From positions 47,442,255-47,506,254 of the forward strand of contig NC_053048.1 in assembly GCF_003473485.1 (NCBI RefSeq): 64,000 nucleotides of DNA. The letters are read 5' to 3'. The DNA comes from Medicago truncatula (Eukaryota > Streptophyta > Magnoliopsida > Fabales > Fabaceae). Both the position numbers and the translations under genes were made by a program. The notes beneath the pieces are model-generated. The model was given only the letters and a program-made list of their open reading frames with translations. It did not search any database and had not been told where the DNA came from. Below, in pieces: positions 23,216 through 35,379 of the stretch. Each line of letters begins with the position of its first letter. Within the stretch, counting starts at the first letter, position 1.

Positions 23216-25531
23216 TTGCTTTTCAAATATATCATCTCTATGACCATTCATAGCGTATTTCGACGTATGTATAGTTATGTAAAACCTAGTCTACAACCTG
23301 CAATTTTCTCCAATCTCAGTAAAGAGCTACCAACCAATAGTTACATAATCTTCCTGTGTAAGCAACATCATTACAAGGAAGCGCTTGAAGCGTTTGATTT
23401 TCATCTAAAGAATTCGAATAGCCATTTTGAACCAAGCACCTATACAAGTCTAGTTTTGGCTTGCGCCAACTTTAGATCTCTTGATTACGCGAAGAAAATT
23501 CATGATCACGTTTTAAAGTCCAACTACCAACCAAGCATAATTCTCCAAAATCATATGATTAATATGTATGGAAAATGTGGTTCTATGAAGGATGCTAGAA
23601 AAGTTTTTGACACAATGCAGCTGCCAAATGTGGTCTCTTGGACTTCGATGATCTCCGGATACTCACAGAACGGTCAAGCGAATGATGCCATCATCATGTA
23701 TATTCAAATGACGCGGTCGGGTCAGTTTCCGGACCAATTAACCTTTGGAAGCGTAATTAAGGCTTGCTACATTGCAGGCGATATAGATTTAGGCAGGCAA
23801 CTGCATGCCCATGTCATTAAATCATGGTTTGGTCATCACTTGACTTCCCAAAATGCTCTTATTTCAATGTATACAAATTTCGGACAAATTGAACATGCCT
23901 CCAATGTATTTACAAGGATTCCTACAAAGGATTTAATTTCTTGGGGTACCATGATTACGGGGTATATTCAACTTGGTTATAGGGTAGAAGCTTTATATCT
24001 TTTCAGAGATTTGCTCAGGCAAGGCACTTATCAGCCAAATGAGTTTATATTTGGCAGTGTTTTCAGTGCTTGCAGCAGTCTTCTTGAATTAGAGTATGGA
24101 AAGCAAGTACATGGAATGTGTGTTAAATTCGGTTTACGCAGGAACGTTTTTGCTGGATGCTCTCTCTGTGACATGTATGCGAAATTCGGATTCTTACCTT
24201 CGGCAAAGATGGCATTCTGTCAGATTAAAAACCCTGATATAGTGTCCTGGAATGCAATTATTGCAGCATTTGCTGACAATGGTGATGCAAATGAAGCTAT
24301 AGATTTTTTCCGTCAGATGATTCATATTGGGTTGACCCCAGACAGCATTACTTATATTTCTTTACTTTGCACATGTGGGAGCCCTGTGAGACTCAACCAA
24401 GGCAGGCAGATTCATTCTTACATTGTGAAAATAGGTTTTGATAAGGAAATAACCGTATGCAACTCATTGCTAACCATGTACACGAAGTGCTCACATCTAC
24501 ACGATGCATTGAATGTTTTCAGGGATATAAGTCGAAATGCCAACTTAGTTTCTTGGAATGCTATTCTTTCAGCATGCTTGCAGAAAAAGCAAGAAGGAGA
24601 GACTTTCAGATTATATAAGGAAATGCATTTTTCTGGAAATAAACCTGACAGTATCACCATAACTACTTTATTAGGAACTTGTGCTGAACTGACATCTTTA
24701 GGAGTGGGGAATCAAGTCCATTGCTATAGTATTAAAAGTGGGCTAATACTTGATGTTTCTGTGTGCAATGGATTGATCGACATGTATGCGAAATGTGGAT
24801 CACTTAAACACGCCCGGGATGTTTTTGATTCAACACAGAACCTGGATATAGTCTCATGGAGTAGTTTAATTGTTGGTTATGCTCAGTGTGGACTTGGACA
24901 TGAAGCTCTTAATCTCTTCAGAATTATGACGAATCTAGGCGTTCAGCCTAACGAGGTCACATATCTTGGCGCTCTCAGCGCGTGCAGTCACATTGGATTG
25001 GTGGAGGAAGGTTGGCGCTTATATAAATCCATGGAAACAGAACACGGGATTCCACCAACAAGAGAGCACTTCTCTTGCATAGTCGATTTGCTTGCTCGCG
25101 CTGGATGCTTGCATGAAGCAGAAACTTTTATTCAGAAATCAGGACTTGACGCTGACATTACTGCATGGAAAACTCTACTTGCTGCTTGTAAAACTCATAA
25201 TAATGTTGACATTGCAGAGCGAGGCGCAGGAAATATACTAAAGCTTGACCCTTCCAATTCTGCTGCAATGGTGATGCTTTGTAACATACATGCTTCTGCT
25301 GGCAATTGGGAAGAAGTTGCCAAACTAAGGAAGTTAATGAAACAAATGGGTGTACAAAAGGTTCCTGGTCAAAGCTGGATAGAAGTTAAGGATAAGTTCC
25401 ATATATTCTTCTCAGAAGATAGTTCACATCCACAAAGGAACCTCATATATACAATGCTTGAAGAGTTATGGTCGCAGGTGTTGGATGATGGTTATGATCC
25501 TTGCCAGAGGTTAGACGTTAGCATTTGGTAG
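23216..25531 (+). CDS. PLS-class pentatricopeptide repeat protein with E/E+ tail (At3g53360-like)
   Basis: A single intron-less frame of 771 residues, as is usual for plant PPR genes. An Arg/Ser-containing, acid-poor N-terminus (first about 40 residues) suggests mitochondrial import. Arrays of P, L and S repeats follow, with typical phrases: HMINMYGKCGSMKDARKVFD, VVSWTSMISGYSQNGQANDA, LISWGTMITGYIQLG, SLCDMYAKFG, LIDMYAKCGSLKHARDVFDS, IVSWSSLIVGYAQCG and ACSHIGLVEEGWRLY. After the repeats come the E and E+ motifs (TAWKTLLAACKTHNNVDIAE, VPGQSWIEVKDKFHIFFSED). There is no DYW deaminase domain. Such proteins bind one RNA site and recruit a deaminase for C-to-U editing in organelles. The overall order matches Arabidopsis At3g53360 as I remember it. 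Either of two nearby Met codons (23216, 23240) could be the start. Confidence 0.93.
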   Translation: MLFKYIISMTIHSVFRRMYSYVKPSLQPAIFSNLSKELPTNSYIIFLCKQHHYKEALEAFDFHLKNSNSHFEPSTYTSLVLACANFRSLDYAKKIHDHVLKSNYQPSIILQNHMINMYGKCGSMKDARKVFDTMQLPNVVSWTSMISGYSQNGQANDAIIMYIQMTRSGQFPDQLTFGSVIKACYIAGDIDLGRQLHAHVIKSWFGHHLTSQNALISMYTNFGQIEHASNVFTRIPTKDLISWGTMITGYIQLGYRVEALYLFRDLLRQGTYQPNEFIFGSVFSACSSLLELEYGKQVHGMCVKFGLRRNVFAGCSLCDMYAKFGFLPSAKMAFCQIKNPDIVSWNAIIAAFADNGDANEAIDFFRQMIHIGLTPDSITYISLLCTCGSPVRLNQGRQIHSYIVKIGFDKEITVCNSLLTMYTKCSHLHDALNVFRDISRNANLVSWNAILSACLQKKQEGETFRLYKEMHFSGNKPDSITITTLLGTCAELTSLGVGNQVHCYSIKSGLILDVSVCNGLIDMYAKCGSLKHARDVFDSTQNLDIVSWSSLIVGYAQCGLGHEALNLFRIMTNLGVQPNEVTYLGALSACSHIGLVEEGWRLYKSMETEHGIPPTREHFSCIVDLLARAGCLHEAETFIQKSGLDADITAWKTLLAACKTHNNVDIAERGAGNILKLDPSNSAAMVMLCNIHASAGNWEEVAKLRKLMKQMGVQKVPGQSWIEVKDKFHIFFSEDSSHPQRNLIYTMLEELWSQVLDDGYDPCQRLDVSIW

Positions 25532-26812
25532 GAAAATATTTGGAAATTTGTAGTTGAGCTACACTTTTGTGTAACAAAAAGGTTGATCCAGGATCCAGTT
25601 AATCTAAGGATTATCCGCTGTTTGTTTTTCTTCTGAGTTATATTCTGTTAATTCCATCTGTCCCCTATTTTACAGTTGTTATATTCAAAATATGTATTTG
25701 AAAAAGAAAAACTATATTGAATATGATCCCAAGATAGTTTTGATGCTGCACTACAAGAAGTTTGTGATGATTGGCCAGAAGGATTAGCAAAATACTAATA
25801 ATGGTGCTTTTCCTTTTGTGCGTGCTTTGATTATTAGGCATCTAGGTTTAGCTGAACAGTTCATTAACGGCTTGATTAGTTCTGTCTGTAATATCAATAT
25901 GTCAATTTTCCACAAGCAATTTGCTGCTTTAAAGTTTAGATGAGCTTAACTGCCTGAATTTTCTGTTTCAATTTTCATGCTTCTTTTAAACTGATTGCTT
26001 ACATATTTTCCCAAACAGTTTCTAGATTTGGCATCAATTATGCTGATTTATCACGTCTTACATTTAAAAAAAGTTGCAGATTACATCAGTCACATAATGC
26101 ATCAAGAAAAGTCTTTCATTTGAAGAGCAGAATTTCAGCCAATAACTAGAAACAATTTCAGTCAATGACCAGAAGCAAAACTCGTGCAAAAGCATAGGAA
26201 TGGAAGAAAAAAAGTGCCGGAAGGAAAATCAAGCCTTCCAAATCCAACATGTGATAATTGTGTCATTAATAGAAATATAGCTCAAACAACATTTCAAATT
26301 CTTGGTAATATTACAACATAAAATGTAAGAAATAATCATACACTGCATAAATCATAATGGGAATATGTTCTAATTAATGTTTGCCTGGCATTGAGGCAAC
26401 TACCACCATACCGCAATGAAAGCTATAGCACAATGAAAATCTATTAAATGAGATGGAGTTTTGAAGTTTATCGAATCAGACATTTAAGGGTAAAACAAAC
26501 TACATGTTTACTACAACGAGAGGCACAAAAATTCCCATTTAATAAGAGACCACTTGGGTTGTCTACAATGAGGGTGGCAACTGGCATGAAGGTACTGGAA
26601 ATGATTATATCATGGTTTAAGCTTCTGGAAGTATTAGGCAACATTGCCTGGACACTTGCACTCACTTTTTTTTTCATCATCATTTTTTGGAGATGGGGAA
26701 TTATAAATTTTACCAGTGTTGTATGGTCTATCAAAAAATAAACACAGCTAAACATTTCAGTCAAAAACTTGGTCCCATTCTCTGCTGTCACAGGCTTATA
26801 GATCCGGTTTGT
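25532..26812. other. convergent intergenic region
   Basis: The PPR gene ends at 25531 and the helicase gene at 26813, facing each other, so this 1.3-kb stretch holds both 3' ends. No other feature was seen. Confidence 0.45.
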
Positions 26813-29800
26813 TTAAGATAGAATCTCTTTCGGGTCGCGGTGCTTCTTCAACTTCTTCTGCAACTTCGGTTTGGTTGAGATCGAATCACTTTTGGGTAGA
26901 TCTGGTTTGGTTACAATAGAATCCTTTTTGGGTCGGTGCTTCTTCAACTTCTTCTGCAACTTCGGTTTGGTTGAGATCGAATCACTTTTGGGTAGATCCG
27001 GTTTGGTTACGATAGAATCTTTTTTGGGTCGGTGCTTCTTCAACTTCTTCTGCAACTTCGGTTTGGTTGAGATCGAATCACTTTTGGGTAGATCTGGTTT
27101 GGTTGAGATAGAATCTCTGTCAGGTCGATGCTTCTTCCACTTCTTCTTCTGCAACTGCAACTCCGTCAACCAAGATGGAACTTCACAGCCTGAGGATGCC
27201 ATTAGATTAGATACATTCCGCAGGAATGGAATGTCCTCCTCTGTGTAAAATGTAATCGCTTCCCCACTCCTCCCTGCTCTGCCAGAACGACCTATTGAAA
27301 AATCAATGTTTATATTTAGCAAAAAATAGAATCATATAATATTTAAAAATTAATGTATTAAAGAATATATAATAAACAAATGGCTCCATGAGTGAATAAT
27401 ACGAATCACAACCCCTATGAATACTTCTTCTCAAATCTAAAACAATGTTAATGCCGTGGCACTAACCAATTCTGTGGATATATGCAGATGCAGAATCTGG
27501 GAAATCATAATTGATCACACAGTTTATGCCTTTGAAATCCATTCCCCGAGCAACCACGTCAGTGGCAATCAAAACCCATGTTTTACCAGCTCTGAAGTTG
27601 TCAACTGCATTTTCTCGCTGTACAGAATTCAAGAGATTAGAAAAATTACATCACAGTTACGGCTACATTAACAAATATGTTTTCATAATGGAATAACTAT
27701 TGCTGATGATCAGAGATTAAAAGTTAAAACAGATTTGTATATTAAAACAGGTTTGCCATGTTCAGTAATGATGAACAGAATAGTCAAGTACAAAAACAAT
27801 TGCACAAACAAGGAATATTATAATTTGACGTCTTCACCATACAAATAGTATGGACCAGATCTTGGTCATATGCTTCATCGGTTTTCTCTTTTATTTTTGT
27901 GTTTCTAGGCTGAAGGGAAAATGTCCAGACTTACTTCATACTCCAACAAGTAACTTATTTTGTTCAAAGGGATTGAGAACTACCTCTTCTTGAGACAAAT
28001 CAGAATGGATGACATCAACTCTAATATTGTCGAATGCAAGTTCCCCATACAGCTCTTTCGCGCGCTCCTTGCTTTGGAGAAAGACCAATACTGGAGGATT
28101 TAGACTCTTCAAGATATCAAAGGTAAAAAAAAAAAAGGTCAACAAATGCAAGAAAACTAAATAATAACATTAAGAATGAGCGACAATAAGCATTTAGGGC
28201 CTGTTTGGATTGGCTTATTTTTGAGCTTATGAAAAATAGCTTAGGCAAATAATAAGCATTTATATTAATTCATAAGTTCTCACAAACAAAAATAGTATCT
28301 TCATAAACTACCTTGACAAGCTTATGAATAATACATAAAGTTTATTTATTTGGATAAGCTGTTTTGCATAAGCTCAAAAATAAGCCAATCCAAACAGGCC
28401 CTCACAATACATTTTTACACCAAACTGGAATAAGACAATGTTAAATAATATGCATGCAGCGCACAATAAACAGCAAACAAGATAAATTCATAATAGGAAA
28501 TACACATTAATGATAAATTGCAAAGAGACAAACAGCCGCCTATTGAAAATAGAAGAAAAACAAACTGACCAATAATGCCTGTTATCTAAAGCATTCATCT
28601 TAGTATCATACCTCTGCAAAACTTTGCCGAATCGCTAGAAGTTTTCCTTCTTCACTTCCGGTAAAAACTAACTTTTGCTTAATTGTATCAGAAGCCATAT
28701 TCCTGAAGTGATTCCCATAAAAGAATTTTTTACAATAACGTGAAGAACAGTCTTAAAGTAATGCTCATGAGCATAAAGTTTAATAAATTTTTGTATTGCA
28801 CTTACTTCCTGCCAACGATTACCCGAACAGCATCATGCATGAGTTCTCGAGCTCGATCTTCAACAAAATCAGGTAAAGTAGCACTAAACAGAGAGCGTAT
28901 TATTGAGGGGTTTGTGCATGCTTTGATAATAGAATCAATCTGCTTGAACAATTGAGGCTCAAATAGCTTATCAGATTCATCAAGGACAAGATACTCAACT
29001 CTGCAGCAACCAAAAAGTTGAAAGAAAATATATCAACAGTAACACAACCATTTAGTAAATCACATTGCATGCCTAGCGTCTACTACTACTGATTTTGCTG
29101 ACACAATGTAGAATACTGCTAAAAACAGCATGCAAAGTTTTAAAGTGCATGAATCATTTATGTAGTTCACAATACAATCAACACCAACTGTAGTTGGACT
29201 CTACTATTATTTGTAGTACCCAGTCAAATTTATCATTAAATTACATAACACCTAATAGAGAGCCAAACAAACACTTTTTTTTAAAGAATATTCAACAAAT
29301 ACTGGGTCATCCCATCATATATGAAAGTATAATCTTTCAGAAATAATTGTGCTACTGAACTAGTGTTTGTTTTCATGTTCAGTGGGCTCCAACTGGCTAG
29401 TCATATGGAAGCAGCAAATGCTTACTTCTCAATAACACTGTTTAGGAATGTGTTTAGACTTAGTAGAGTCGATGATCAGATCCTAAAATTTAGTTTTTGC
29501 TGCTTGGGTTTACTATGGCGTCATTTGATCCATGTAGCCGACCCCACTTAGTGGGAAAAGGCTTGGTTGTTGTTGTTGTTGTTGCTGCTGCTTGGGTTTA
29601 CGGTTTGTGAGTCAACTGAATGATCAACTAATTATTTGCTTGCGTCTACTTCATTTAGTCCACAAGGCCAGATAAAAAGAAAGGTAAATGCAAATAGTTA
29701 CTAGTATCCAATTGCGCCTACAAGTTTGAGCAGATTCAACTTTAAACGGGGAAGCTGCTACCATGACTATAATTTGACAATAAACCAAAATACAAAAAGC

Positions 29801-31492
29801 AGGTCTATAGATTGTTGATATTCGGATATAGCCTTCAATCCTTCATTATGACCATAAATGAGGAATAACATGAAAAATGTTCCTCATTGTTATCGTATTT
29901 TAGCAAGACTAACAGCTAAACAAATGTACCATTCCAGGATCTTATTTTACATTTAGTATGCAATTGGTTGATAATGGACAGAGCAAAGCAGAGGCCAATA
30001 TGTGATATTTAAGCTATAGCGTAAATGAAAAAGTGGGAGCAGTTATGGACTAAATACATGTAATGATTACTTGATTAGTTTTTTAAGAATTTAAAGTTTA
30101 AAGCAATAAGACTAATTATTTCATTATTACACACCTGCTGAGATCAACCTTTTTCTTCTTGATAGCCAAGCATAATCGAAGTGGAGTGGATATAAGTATG
30201 TCACAAGAAAATTTTGAAAAATCAGCATTTCTTAAAAGATTTTTTGTCATTAACTTGATGCGAAACTTTTCTCCTTTGGCCAGCTTTTTGCACTCTCTGT
30301 ATGTTTGACCAGATAATTCACGGCTATGACAAATGATAACAGCTCGAACGCCACCTTTTGCATGAGCCTATAAAAACAATTGATTATTGGAGCTCCTGAC
30401 ACGGGACGTTGGAAGCAAAAGACAGCTGGACAAAATATAAACAATACCTTGAGCTTCATGAGCATGGGGCACACAAATGCAAGGGTTTTTCCAGAGCCAG
30501 TTGGGGCACACGCAAAACATTCACGGTCCTATCCCATATCAGTAAAAACAATGTTATGATAATATCTATCTTGCAGACAATATCAAGTTTGAATAAATAA
30601 ATATAAAAGATCAAACTACAGCAACAATTTTCTGAAAAAGGTAATATCCAATGCAATCCATACCTGTAAGAGTACTGGAATAGCCTGCCGTTGGATTGGT
30701 GTTGGTTCTCTGAATCCAAGTTCTGCCAGTTTCCACAATAAATAGGATGGACATTTATATCTATAATAAACGATTCAATAAGATTCTGAACTGTGAATTC
30801 ATACAAATATACAATGATACGCAGAATAAGTAACAAACAGATTCCAGAATAATAATATTATCAGAAAACCTAACCTTGTTTTCAACTCATCAAAGCTTTG
30901 AAGTGGGGACGGCACATTGTAACCAGAGACATGAATGTTATGATTCTTCCTGAAGATAGCATCACGCTAAAAACAATAAAAAAAAACAAATGTGAATGTT
31001 GGGAAAATTATTGCACGAATCACATAACATAAGAGTTTTTAATTTGCACGAAATATTAAGGAAATATACCTCGAGTTGCTTATTTTGTTCTTTCTTCAGC
31101 CGAATGGACTCATCATTATCATCGGCTTGGCCTTCTTCGTTTGACTTGGATGTTGAACTTCGGAACACACTGAATCCGTCAACAGCTTCTATTACTCATA
31201 GAAATGAAACAAAAGTGAGATAAAAAAAAAAAAAAAAAAAAAAAGATTATTGGTACAAATAATGATGGTATCGAATAATAAAATGTTTTGAGAATGAGAA
31301 TACCAGAAGAGGTTTTCTTGCGCTTCCTCTTCTTTCCAGACACAGCTTCTATTGTTTCCTTGCTTTCTTCATCTTCTGTCACGGTCTGAATCTTCGCAAA
31401 ACTGTTATCCGTGTCTTTTTTCTTTTTAAGAAAATAACAATTATCAGTTAAAGAGAACAAATAAGTATAGAAATAGCTTATATATAAGCACT

Positions 31493-31534
<42 letters not shown>

Positions 31535-31629
31535 AAATGATGATATACCTGGAAGCGTGCAATATCGGCGCCGAATTTCTTTCTATCGAAATGAATACCG
31601 GCGAACAAAAACGACGAGTCGTTCGCCAT
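26813..31629 (-). CDS. DEAD-box ATP-dependent RNA helicase, RH57/ROK1 type
   Basis: Twelve exons on the minus strand give 619 residues: 31629-31549, 31421-31304, 31188-31070, 30966-30875, 30760-30664, 30528-30448, 30367-30135, 29000-28806, 28702-28612, 28106-27984, 27617-27467 and 27291-26813. Phases agree throughout. The start [20 protein letters not shown] matches the opening of plant RH57 proteins. Motifs in order: Q-motif [16 protein letters not shown], motif I APTGSGKT (about 176-183), STPLRL, motif II as DESD (usual in this subfamily), [32 protein letters not shown] and [14 protein letters not shown]1/DDX52 relatives act in 18S rRNA maturation in the nucleolus, and rice RH57 is known to affect rRNA processing and sugar/ABA responses. 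The C-terminal tail is basic and contains three exact-length 32-residue repeats. Introns hold a Tourist-like MITE, a tiny RTE insertion and a GA microsatellite. Confidence 0.95.
26841..27128 (-). repeat. three 96-bp tandem repeats coding a 32-residue unit in the helicase tail
   Basis: The plus-strand phrase tgcttcttcaacttcttctg begins at 26841, 26937 and 27033, and in varied form at 27129, giving a period of exactly 96 bases. In protein the unit reads [20 protein letters not shown] then [12 protein letters not shown]. The copies differ by only a few bases, so the expansion is recent. Confidence 0.95.
28197..28401. mobile_element. Tourist/Harbinger-like MITE, 205 bp (in helicase intron 9)
   Basis: It starts gggcctgtttggattggctt and ends with the reverse complement (aagccaatccaaacaggccc). 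The terminal inverted repeat is about 35 bases with near-perfect match. Flanking triplets tta and tca differ by one base from a Harbinger-type duplication. Confidence 0.85.
29514..29585 (+). mobile_element. very short 3' end of an RTE-type LINE with target duplication
   Basis: The 72-base insert contains catgtagccgaccccactta gtgggaaaaggc and a (TTG)n tail. This is the 3' terminus typical of plant RTE-clade LINEs, and it encodes the end of their protein, [10 protein letters not shown], then stop. It is flanked by the 16-base direct repeat tgctgcttgggtttac at 29498-29513 and 29586-29601. It lies in the large intron 7 of the helicase gene. Confidence 0.85.
31223..31245. repeat. poly-A run in helicase intron 2
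   Basis: An uninterrupted run of about 23 adenines on the plus strand, inside the intron between coding exons 2 and 3. Length is likely variable. Confidence 0.8.
31502..31530. repeat. (GA)n microsatellite in helicase intron 1
   Basis: About 14 GA units lie some 20 bases inside intron 1, next to the donor site at 31549/31548. On the transcript strand this is a CT-rich tract. Confidence 0.9.
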
Positions 31630-34600
31630 ATTGATAGTACGGTGAGTTTGCAGTTGCAGTTGCCACCGTCGTTCACTTGTTGCGGCTGACCTGAGCAGTT
31701 TCCCTTCCACTTCTCACTTCTACTCTTCTTCTTCTTTCTGTTGACAACCCAAAAATTGTTCGGGTCACAATAACCCAGATTTATTGGGCCTAATACCCAC
31801 TAAAAACTGGACCTCTTTTCAATATTCACCCAGATTCTTTTCTACACTTCCTTTTTGCCCTTTGAGCCTCTGCAAGCTGCTGCGGCTAATTTCCTCAAAT
31901 ACTTTTTTTTTTTTTTAATATTTCCTTTTTTTATTACTCAAAAAAATTGTCTTTTTTAAGGGTATAAATTTCGATATACTCTTCAATATATTCTTCTGCC
32001 TACTTTTAGTACATTTTTGTTATATTCTTCTCAGTTTAAGTTTTATTGCTATGTACTTTAGGTTTATTAATCATTAATTATGACGATATCTTTAATTTTG
32101 TTTTTTTTTTTCTTTCTATGTTTTAAAATTTATTTTTGCTTTGAACACTAATTTTTAATATTTTCAATAGTGACTATCTTGATATACACTATAGCATTTT
32201 AGAGGGTCGCTGCTACGCTATATAGATTAACAACATAGTGTGTGGCATGTTGTGAAGTGGACGTCGGTGATGGTGGAGAGAGTTTAGACGAGAGAATGGG
32301 GAAAGTTTGGCAAAAGAGCAAGGTTAATTATAGTTAGAGTGATCAATTTTGCCCGAACACGTTTCTCTTCTGTTTGGATCAGCGTCTAATTTACCCAAAA
32401 TTAAAGTAATTCAAAAATTGTATATAATAGTTTCACGCTATATATAATATATAATAGCAGTGAAACTATAATAGTAATAGTGCATTGGAACAAAGTATTG
32501 CCCTGACAAACACTTATCCAAACATTGGATTCATCTATCTTCGTTTTAACTCACTTTGGTGGTGGGTGTCCGCACAAACGAACACACATTTAATAAGTTT
32601 TTGCAATTTAACCCACCAAATAGGCTAGACAACACAATTCGACACATCTACCCTGTAGCTAATTTTAGGTAGCAATTGTCTTGGGGGCCATGAGGCCATT
32701 GCTGATTGATATTACGTACAGCTATGTTCACGAGTGGTAGTTAGAAGTAATAATACTAATAGAGAGGGTACCTCAAACTGAAAAGCTTCTGACTTTATGT
32801 TCTGTTGTTAGGGGGTTACTCCTCCCGCAAGGCAAGGGATATACACTCCAAAATTGCTATATTGCATTCAGATTTTGGGAGGTTCTTACAAGAAGACGGG
32901 GTTGGAAAAAATGGTGTTAACGAATCTTGAACATAGTGTTAGTTGACTCATTGTATTGTAGGACTAGGATGGATGGTACGTACGGAAAGTCATAATAAGA
33001 ACATAGTGGTGGGGTCGTAACTTTTTACGTTAGATTCATGTTTTCTCATTCTATATCATATGAAACAATAATTCATGACAGCCCATAACATATCGCAGCT
33101 GTTTGTTCAAATTTTCGCAAGCTATTCAATACCCTTTGGTCTCCACACCTTAAATTGCAATGATTTTTTTTTTCTTTCTTTTTTGACAATCAAATAACAA
33201 TGATAGTGTATAATAATAGTTGGCAAAAATGTATGCAATCTATCTAATTTATCTTTGATGTGCTTTTTTTCAGTGAAAAGGAAATGTATATCGATGGTGT
33301 TTGACAGTATAAGGCAATATCTTGCAATTCCAGAAGCATTATTTAATTTTGGGAGACCAACCGTGGTATATATATTAAGTTGAGAGAATGACCCGTATCT
33401 GATGAATTCATAAGTGAGTGGCTCTTCTTAAGCAATATATTTTTTAATCAACTAAGCAATCTTTTATGCTCTCGTAACTGATTTGTTAACTACTTATTAT
33501 CTTATCATTTATTGATGATTTCTTGCACAATGTAGAGTTTATTTCTTCGTGAGGGTATATGTAAGAAAAATGCTATATACAGTGAAAAGATTCTTGCTAG
33601 TACATGGCGAACCGTATTACTAGGAACTGTATGTAAATTCCATTATGTAAGCTGCAGGGTGTAAGTAATAAATCGCAGACTATTTTAAAACTAGCCCATA
33701 TTCATATTCATCAGATAGGGATAGACGAAAACAAATGTCAGGAGAACGTAAGATGATACGTTAGATAATTTTTGTGGGAGTGTTGAATCTGATTTTTAGT
33801 TTAATTGAACTTTCTAGTCGGTCAATAATGCTTCATCAAAGAAAAAGAAGGCAAAAGCAACAATCCAATCATAAACATTTCCATTTAATCGAATGAGTAG
33901 ACTTGATTGTCCGAAACACTTGTTTGGTTTATCTTTCTTTCTTTCTTTCTTTCTTCTATTACCTTCGTTTCCCTTCGCTACAAAATAATCCAATATCCAT
34001 CAATCCACATCTATCTATCTATCTATCTAAAAGCAAATGGGGTTAAGTAAAGATTAACTACTACATTTTGATGTATTAAGAGCATCTTGATCTCACGTAG
34101 CTCAACCGCGTAATAAAGTTTTTTTTTTCTTTTTCATTTGAGAAGTATTATGTGTCATCACAGATATTTAAGTAGCAAAATGATGAGTTTTTTTGTGAAA
34201 CAAAATTTACACCGACGATGCGCACATCTTAAACCTTTAATAAAAAATATTTAATCTAAAATAAAATCCTGATATAAATTTGAGGCTTTTTCTAATACAT
34301 AGGTAAAATATTGGCTTTTTTTTTTATCATTAGGTAAAGAAGAAGATAAAGCAGAGAAGCAAACTGTTCTGGACTGGTCAAAAGGATCTTTGCCCATTCA
34401 CTTAGACCCAATATCATCCAAAGTCAAACACCACGTTTGGCAAAATTACTCGCGACAAACCTCTTCCATGCGAGAGGGGTGCACGGAACGAAAGAGACCG
34501 GTTCAAATTGATCTATTGAAATTTGAAAAATACCCTTGTAGTATCATTTAAGATATTAGCGGATAAAGGGGACAACAATAAAAAATAAAAAACTCCAATC

Positions 34601-35376
34601 TCATTATAAGAACAAATCTAAATTTGTCCTACCCCTCGACGCAATAGTTTCCTTCTCGTAATGTATGAACAAGAACAATGTTTCAATCCTTAGTCAACAC
34701 AATAATCGCAGTATACGAGTGGATATATGTGGAACTCCTTCTTTGATGAATTTTAGCGTAGAGAGAATCTGATTTACAAATTATATGTTCGGAATCATGA
34801 GTCCAAGCTAGATCTAGACCACCAAATATAGCCTGAAGCGTTAATATTAGAATTAAAAGCACGACTTTCAAAAAAGCCAAAAATCCACCACCCCCCTAAC
34901 GAATTTCTAAGAAGACTACAATAACCAAAAGGACATATGTTACCAATAAAGCTCTCATCCACATTGATTTTGAATTACATTCTCAGGTAGATGTTTATAA
35001 AAATCTGGTCGGGGAACCTTGTCAATACTAGAGTCACAAAACACTTTGTAGTTTGGATGCAAATATGCACGAATATAATTAATGATGAAAACTAATTTAT
35101 GTTTGATGCATGATTTGTATCACTAATTCATCATATAATTACCCTTATCAGGTCATGTTAATCAGTGCCTCCGTAGCACTAGTTAAGAAAACCATAAAAA
35201 GAAAATTTTAATTTAAGAAAGACACTTTATTGACTTTTAAGGGATTGAAAACACAATTTTCAATGTAATAGATTATTATATTTGCTTCTTAACTAGTGCC
35301 CCAGAGAATGGGTAACATTACTCTTATCTTGAATAAGAATTACCAACTCTTGTAAAGTAAAAATCACCTGAGTTAT
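31630..35376. other. intergenic DNA upstream of the helicase gene
   Basis: The helicase promoter should lie just above 31629. The remaining 3.6 kb is AT-rich noncoding DNA with two simple repeats noted separately. I see no coding frame with family resemblance. Confidence 0.4.
33934..34029. repeat. (TTTC)n and (ATCT)n tetranucleotide repeats
   Basis: A run of about five tttc units lies near 33934-33954, and about five atct units lie at 34010-34029. Confidence 0.8.
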
Positions 35377-35379
35377 TAT

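Noticed and set aside
24418-24660. Minus-strand open frame inside the PPR gene
   Set aside because: It is the antisense shadow of a strongly coding PPR frame.
26871-27248. 125-codon plus-strand frame over the helicase tail
   Set aside because: It exists only because the 96-base repeat is open on both strands; the minus-strand frame continues the helicase.
29514-29590. Simple (TTG)n microsatellite only
   Set aside because: The preceding gccgaccccacttagtggg text and 16-base duplication show it is the tail of an RTE LINE insertion.
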